64,000 bases of DNA from Bedellia somnulentella (lineage: Eukaryota > Arthropoda > Insecta > Lepidoptera > Bedelliidae): the NCBI GenBank assembly GCA_963576735.1, contig OY755175.1, forward strand, positions 8,200,401 to 8,264,400. The letters run 5' to 3'. The notes under the pieces were generated by a model that saw only the letters and a list, made by a program, of their open reading frames with translations, was not told where the DNA came from and did not search any database. This document shows, one piece after another, positions 57,830 through 64,000 of the stretch. Position numbers and translations under genes: made by a program. The first letter of the stretch is position 1. Each line of letters begins with the position of its first letter.

Positions 57830-58240
57830 TCCCGCCAGATTCTCGGAAAAATGATGCTCATTCAAATAAAAAATAAATAAAAGAAGTGTGTTCTATATTC
57901 AAATATGTCAATAAAAAACCAGCCTATAAGATGGTGTATATGTCGCAGGAAAATCGTCAAACTCGTTAACTTATAAGTTTCCTAGGAAACTTGTAAGTGA
58001 ACGGAAATCCGTCAAACAGCATGCGAATTTACATCTTACCTGATAGGTTTTAGGAAACTTGTAAAATAACGAACTCACCCCAGGAAAATTGTAAATGGGG
58101 ATCATTTTTGACAAGTTTCCTAGTTTTGAATTTATAATTTAGGAAATTTGTAAGCCTCCTAATGGCTGCTAGTGAAATTGTTAATAGAACCAGTTTCTTA
58201 TGATGATTGGTTAAGAAATGAGTTGAGTAAAGAAAAAAGC
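57830..58240. repeat. Cluster of aggaaacttgtaa motifs
   Basis: The word aggaaacttgtaa, or a close variant, occurs at about 57984, 58051, 58082 and 58141, with inverted copies (acaagtttcctag at about 58112; ataagtttcctagg at about 57973). It lies between mariner and the satellite. Similar words occur in a lepidopteran dispersed repeat that I recognise only loosely. Confidence 0.4.
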
Positions 58241-58243
58241 ATG

Positions 58244-58544
58244 AATTTAATGTTTTTTGACATGAATTCCTCATGTGGGGATTATTACTCATAAATAAAA
58301 GATGTTATTAAAGGAAAGAAAGCAAACACTACTTGAACGTGTAAAAAAGAAACAAAGGATAGAGGAATTTCGCGCTGGATGCCAACTGACACTGTAGCTC
58401 AGTTGGCAGAGCGACGGGGGCGTATACCCGAAGGTCGCGGGTTCGAACCCCGCCAGTGTCGAAATTTTTCTTTCCTTTAATAACATCTTTTATTTATGAG
58501 TAATAATCCCCACATGAGGAATTCATGTCAAAAAACATTAAATT
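58244..58544. repeat. First satellite unit, flanked by 78-bp inverted repeats
   Basis: 58244-58321 (aatttaatgttttttgacat ... ttattaaaggaaagaaa) is the exact inverse of 58467-58544, which is the 3' part of unit 1. So the array begins with a 3' SINE-T piece in inverted orientation, head to head with the first tRNA-like module (58388-58460). The structure could form a large hairpin around the Pol III module. The minus-strand open frame in each unit is a by-product of the tRNA sequence. Confidence 0.85.
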
Positions 58545-61500
58545 ATGTGATAGTTAGGCGTTTCCAACATTTGCATTCTATCTGAAAAGGTAGACAAGTG
58601 GCCGTCCGAATTAGTTAAAAATTCGGAGGTAGGAAACGCAAACACTACTTGAACGTGTAAAAAAGAAACAAAGGATAGAGGAATTTCGCGCTGGATGCCA
58701 ACTGACACTGTAGCTCAGTTGGCAGAGCGACGGGGGCGTATACCCGAAGGTCGCGGGTTCGAACCCCGCCAGTGTCGAAATTTTTCTTTCCTTTAATAAC
58801 ATCTTTTATTTATGAGTAATAATCCCCACATGAGGAATTCATGTCAAAAAAACATTAAATTATGTGATAGTTAGGCGTTTCCAACATTTGCATTCTATCT
58901 GAAAAGGTAGACAAGTGGCCGTCCGAATTAGTTAAAAATTCGGAGGTAGGAAACGCAAACACTACTTGAACGTGTAAAAAAGAAACAAAGGATAGAGGAA
59001 TTTCGCGCTGGATGCCAACTGACACTGTAGCTCAGTTGGCAGAGCGACGGGGGCGTATACCCGAAGGTCGCGGGTTCGAACCCCGCCAGTGTCGAAATTT
59101 TTCTTTCCTTTAATAACATCTTTTATTTATGAGTAATAATCCCCACATGAGGAATTCATGTCAAAAAACATTAAATTATGTGATAGTTAGGCGTTTCCAA
59201 CATTTGCATTCTATCTGAAAAGGTAGACAAGTGGCCGTCCGAATTAGTTAAAAATTCGGAGGTAGGAAACGCAAACACTACTTGAACGTGTAAAAAAGAA
59301 ACAAAGGATAGAGGAATTTCGCGCTGGATGCCAACTGACACTGTAGCTCAGTTGGCAGAGCGACGGGGGCGTATACCCGAAGGTCGCGGGTTCGAACCCC
59401 GCCAGTGTCGAAATTTTTCTTTCCTTTAATAACATCTTTTATTTATGAGTAATAATCCCCACATGAGGAATTCATGTCAAAAAACATTAAATTATGTGAT
59501 AGTTAGGCGTTTCCAACATTTGCATTCTATCTGAAAAGGTAGACAAGTGGCCGTCCGAATTAGTTAAAAATTCGGAGGTAGGAAACGCAAACACTACTTG
59601 AACGTGTAAAAAAGAAACAAAGGATAGAGGAATTTCGCGCCGGATGCCAACTGACACTGTAGCTCAGTTGGCAGAGCGACGGGGGCGTATACCCGAAGGT
59701 CGCGGGTTCGAACCCCGCCAGTGTCGAAATTTTTCTTTCCTTTAATAACATCTTTTATTTATGAGTAATAATCCCCACATGAGGAATTCATGTCAAAAAA
59801 ACATTAAATTATGTGATAGTTAGGCGTTTCCAACATTTGCATTCTATCTGAAAAGGTAGACAAGTGGCCGTCCGAATTAGTTAAAAATTCGGAGGTAGGA
59901 AACGCAAACACTACTTGAACGTGTAAAAAAGAAACAAAGGATAGAGGAATTTCGCGCCGGATGCCAACTGACACTGTAGCTCAGTTGGCAGAGCGACGGG
60001 GGCGTATACCCGAAGGTCGCGGGTTCGAACCCCGCCAGTGTCGAAATTTTTCTTTCCTTTAATAACATCTTTTATTTGTGAGTAATAATCCCCACATGAG
60101 GAATTCATGTCAAAAAACATTAAATTATGTGATAGTTAGGCGTTTCCAACATTTGCATTCTATCTGAAAAGGTAGACAAGTGGCCGTCCGAATTAGTTAA
60201 AAATTCGGAGGTAGGAAACGCAAACACTACTTGAACGTGTAAAAAAGAAACAAAGGATAGAGGAATTTCGCGCTGGATGCCAACTGACACTGTAGCTCAG
60301 TTGGCAGAGCGACGGGGGCGTATACCCGAAGGTCGCGGGTTCGAACCCCGCCAGTGTCGAAATTTTTCTTTCCTTTAATAACATCTTTTATTTATGAGTA
60401 ATAATCCCCACATGAGGAATTCATGTCAAAAAACATTAAATTATGTGATAGTTAGGCGTTTCCAACATTTGCATTCTATCTGAAAAGGTAGACAAGTGGC
60501 CGTCCGAATTAGTTAAAAATTCGGAGGTAGGAAACGCAAACACTACTTGAACGTGTAAAAAAGAAACAAAGGATAGAGGAATTTCGCGCTGGATGCCAAC
60601 TGACACTGTAGCTCAGTTGGCAGAGCGACGGGGGCGTATACCCGAAGGTCGCGGGTTCGAACCCCGCCAGTGTCGAAATTTTTCTTTCCTTTAATAACAT
60701 CTTTTATTTATGAGTAATAATCCCCACATGAGGAATTCATGTCAAAAAACATTAAATTATGTGATAGTTAGGCGTTTCCAACATTTGCATTCTATCTGAA
60801 AAGGTAGACAAGTGGCCGTCCGAATTAGTTAAAAATTCGGAGGTAGGAAACGCAAACACTACTTGAACGTGTAAAAAAGAAACAAAGGATAGAGGAATTT
60901 CGCGCTGGATGCCAACTGACACTGTAGCTCAGTTGGCAGAGCAACGGGGGCGTATACCCGAAGGTCGCGGGTTCGAACCCCGCCAGTGTCGAAAAATTTT
61001 TCTTTCCTTTAATAACATCTTTTATTTATGAGTAATAATCCCCACATGAGGAATTCATGTCAAAAAACATTAAATTATGTGATAGTTAGGCGTTTCCAAC
61101 ATTTGCATTCTATCTGAAAAGGTAGACAAGTGGCCGTCCGAATTAGTTAAAAATTCGGAGGTAGGAAACGCAAACACTACTTGAACGTGTAAAAAAGAAA
61201 CAAAGGATAGAGGAATTTCGCGCTGGATGCCAACTGACACTGTAGCTCAGTTGGCAGAGCGACGGGGGCGTATACCCGAAGGTCGCGGGTTCGAACCCCG
61301 CCAGTGTCGAAATTTTTCTTTCCTTTAATAACATTTTTTATTTATGAGTAATAATCCCCACATGAGGAATTCATGTCAAAAAACATTAAATTATGTGATA
61401 GTTAGGCGTTTCCAACATTTGCATTCTATCTGAAAAGGTAGACAAGTGGCCGTCCGAATTAGTTAAAAATTCGGAGGTAGGAAACGCAAACACTACTTGA

Positions 61501-64000
61501 ACGTGTAAAAAAGAAACAAAGGATAGAGGAATTTCGCGCTGGATGCCAACTGACACTGTAGCTCAGTTGGCAGAGCGACGGGGGCGTATACCCGAAGGTC
61601 GCGGGTTCGAACCCCGCCAGTGTCGAAATTTTTCTTTCCTTTAATAACATCTTTTATTTATGAGTAATAATCCCCACATGAGGAATTCATGTCAAAAAAC
61701 ATTAAATTATGTGATAGTTAGGCGTTTCCAACATTTGCATTCTATCTGAAAAGGTAGACAAGTGGCCGTCCGAATTAGTTAAAAATTCGGAGGTAGGAAA
61801 CGCAAACACTACTTGAACGTGTAAAAAAGAAACAAAGGATAGAGGAATTTCGCGCTGGATGCCAACTGACACTGTAGCTCAGTTGGCAGAGCGACGGGGG
61901 CGTATACCCGAAGGTCGCGGGTTCGAACCCCGCCAGTGTCGAAATTTTTCTTTCCTTTAATAACATCTTTTATTTATGAGTAATAATCCCCACATGAGGA
62001 ATTCATGTCAAAAAACATTAAATTATGTGATAGTTAGGCGTTTCCAACATTTGCATTCTATCTGAAAAGGTAGACAAGTGGCCGTCCGAATTAGTTAAAA
62101 ATTCGGAGGTAGGAAACGCAAACACTACTTGAACGTGTAAAAAAGAAACAAAGGATAGAGGAATTTCGCGCTGGATGCCAACTGACACTGTAGCTCAGTT
62201 GGCAGAGCAACGGGGGCGTATACCCGAAGGTCGCGGGTTCGAACCCCGCCAGTGTCGAAAAATTTTTCTTTCCTTTAATAACATCTTTTATTTATGAGTA
62301 ATAATCCCCACATGAGGAATTCATGTCAAAAAACATTAAATTATGTGATAGTTAGGCGTTTCCAACATTTGCATTCTATCTGAAAAGGTAGACAAGTGGC
62401 CGTCCGAATTAGTTAAAAATTCGGAGGTAGGAAACGCAAACACTACTTGAACGTGTAAAAAAGAAACAAAGGATAGAGGAATTTCGCGCTGGATGCCAAC
62501 TGACACTGTAGCTCAGTTGGCAGAGCAACGGGGGCGTATACCCGAAGGTCGCGGGTTCGAACCCCGCCAGTGTCGAAAAATTTTTCTTTCCTTTAATAAC
62601 ATCTTTTATTTATGAGTAATAATCCCCACATGAGGAATTCATGTCAAAAAACATTAAATTATGTGATAGTTAGGCGTTTCCAACATTTGCATTCTATCTG
62701 AAAAGGTAGACAAGTGGCCGTCCGAATTAGTTAAAAATTCGGAGGTAGGAAACGCAAACACTACTTGAACGTGTAAAAAAGAAACAAAGGATAGAGGAAT
62801 TTCGCGCTGGATGCCAACTGACACTGTAGCTCAGTTGGCAGAGCGACGGGGGCGTATACCCGAAGGTCGCGGGTTCGAACCCCGCCAGTGTCGAAATTTT
62901 TCTTTCCTTTAATAACATTTTTTATTTATGAGTAATAATCCCCACATGAGGAATTCATGTCAAAAAACATTAAATTATGTGATAGTTAGGCGTTTCCAAC
63001 ATTTGCATTCTATCTGAAAAGGTAGACAAGTGGCCGTCCGAATTAGTTAAAAATTCGGAGGTAGGAAACGCAAACACTACTTGAACGTGTAAAAAAGAAA
63101 CAAAGGATAGAGGAATTTCGCGCTGGATGCCAACTGACACTGTAGCTCAGTTGGCAGAGCGACGGGGGCGTATACCCGAAGGTCGCGGGTTCGAACCCCG
63201 CCAGTGTCGAAATTTTTCTTTCCTTTAATAACATCTTTTATTTATGAGTAATAATCCCCACATGAGGAATTCATGTCAAAAAACATTAAATTATGTGATA
63301 GTTAGGCGTTTCCAACATTTGCATTCTATCTGAAAAGGTAGACAAGTGGCCGTCCGAATTAGTTAAAAATTCGGAGGTAGGAAACGCAAACACTACTTGA
63401 ACGTGTAAAAAAGAAACAAAGGATAGAGGAATTTCGCGCTGGATGCCAACTGACACTGTAGCTCAGTTGGCAGAGCGACGGGGGCGTATACCCGAAGGTC
63501 GCGGGTTCGAACCCCGCCAGTGTCGAAATTTTTCTTTCCTTTAATAACATCTTTTATTTATGAGTAATAATCCCCACATGAGGAATTCATGTCAAAAAAC
63601 ATTAAATTATGTGATAGTTAGGCGTTTCCAACATTTGCATTCTATCTGAAAAGGTAGACAAGTGGCCGTCCGAATTAGTTAAAAATTCGGAGGTAGGAAA
63701 CGCAAACACTACTTGAACGTGTAAAAAAGAAACAAAGGATAGAGGAATTTCGCGCTGGATGCCAACTGACACTGTAGCTCAGTTGGCAGAGCAACGGGGG
63801 CGTATACCCGAAGGTCGCGGGTTCGAACCCCGCCAGTGTCGAAAAATTTTTCTTTCCTTTAATAACATCTTTTATTTATGAGTAATAATCCCCACATGAG
63901 GAATTCATGTCAAAAAACATTAAATTATGTGATAGTTAGGCGTTTCCAACATTTGCATTCTATCTGAAAAGGTAGACAAGTGGCCGTCCGAATTAGTTAA
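58322..64000 (+). repeat. Tandem satellite of tRNA-like Pol III units, about 316 bp each
   Basis: Eighteen tRNA-like modules of 73 nt start at 58388, 58704, 59021, 59337, 59653, 59970, 60286, 60602, 60918, 61236, 61552, 61868, 62184, 62502, 62820, 63136, 63452 and 63768; a 19th unit begins at 63927 and runs off the window. Spacing is 316 bp, or 317-318 with a 1-2 bp A-run change. Each module has A box tagctcagttgg, B box ggttcgaaccc and, five bases or so on, a T5 Pol III stop. Units differ at very few positions, showing recent expansion or strong homogenisation. The unit is a SINE-T core (as at 2851-3057) plus about 90 bp of spacer (gttaggcgtttccaacattt; gtagacaagtggccgtccga). The anticodon arm is defective, so ordinary tRNA function is unlikely. 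The 63-residue minus-strand frames in each unit are not genes. Confidence 0.9.
60759..63926 (+). repeat. Five-unit higher-order repeat, two copies of 1584 bp
   Basis: Units 9-13 (60759-62342) and 14-18 (62343-63926) carry the same ordered variants. Units 1 and 5 of each block have gagcaacggg and a gaaaaattttt run; unit 2 has aacattttttattt in place of aacatcttttattt; units 3 and 4 are standard. Corresponding tRNA modules are all exactly 1584 bp apart (for example 60918/62502 and 61236/62820). Earlier units lack this pattern. Confidence 0.85.

Noticed and set aside
58289..63550. Repeated 63-residue minus-strand frames (LLKERKISTLAGFEPATFGY type)
   Set aside because: They are the reverse translation of the tRNA-like module and its flank, present because the sequence is repeated. 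The GFEPATFGYTP phrase is a common artefact of antisense tRNA sequence.
58322..64000. CRISPR array
   Set aside because: Units are about 316 bp of uniform repeat without unique spacers, and the genome is eukaryotic.

Overview
The window looks like AT-rich, repeat-dominated DNA from an insect nucleus, most likely a moth or butterfly. The main reason is a dispersed SINE (called SINE-A here) whose head (tgccgtgtagtgccggctta) and tail (tatagccgtgagtatatgtatgtatg) resemble the HaSE-type SINEs of Lepidoptera. Other repeats that I recognise from lepidopteran assemblies agree. There is no bacterial or phage gene organisation. Family names rest on recognised motifs; no database search was run.

Layout. 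1-22 kb: many SINE-A and SINE-B copies, LINE 3' ends, a 1.45 kb P-like DNA transposon remnant with a THAP exon (4454-5903), an OTU-motif fragment (16814), a transposon with 190-bp terminal inverted repeats (17178-17873) and a 252-bp hairpin MITE (18373-18624). 22.2-28.1 kb: a head-to-tail dimer of Penelope-like elements (reverse transcriptase plus GIY-YIG endonuclease) inserted as one unit with a 12-bp target duplication. Copy 1 has a 2-bp frameshift and copy 2 is split by a MITE with a TTA duplication. 28-35.9 kb: SINEs, LINE tails and a SINE split by a MITE. 35.95-40.74 kb: a PIF/Harbinger-type element with a Myb/SANT-like gene and a truncated transposase in convergent orientation, invaded by a SINE, a LINE and a tRNA-derived repeat. 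41-55 kb: mostly unrecognised AT-rich DNA with scattered SINEs and a few less AT-rich islands. 55.3-56.2 kb: the best host-gene candidate, a terminal coding exon on the minus strand with a decayed partial duplicate beside it. 56.7-57.8 kb: a frameshifted mariner transposase. 58.2-64 kb: a tandem satellite of about 316-bp units, each with a tRNA-like Pol III module (A box, B box, T5 terminator). There are 18 tRNA-like copies and the array runs off the window.

How things work together. The features are mostly mobile elements nested in one another, not a pathway. Relative order can be read: SINE and LINE remnants are the substrate, Penelope, Harbinger, mariner and MITEs inserted into them, and the tRNA-like satellite expanded by unequal exchange. 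Inside the satellite a five-unit, 1584-bp higher-order repeat occurs twice. A single dispersed relative of its core at 2851-3057 carries its own 13-bp target duplication, so the satellite appears to have been built from a mobile tRNA-derived SINE.
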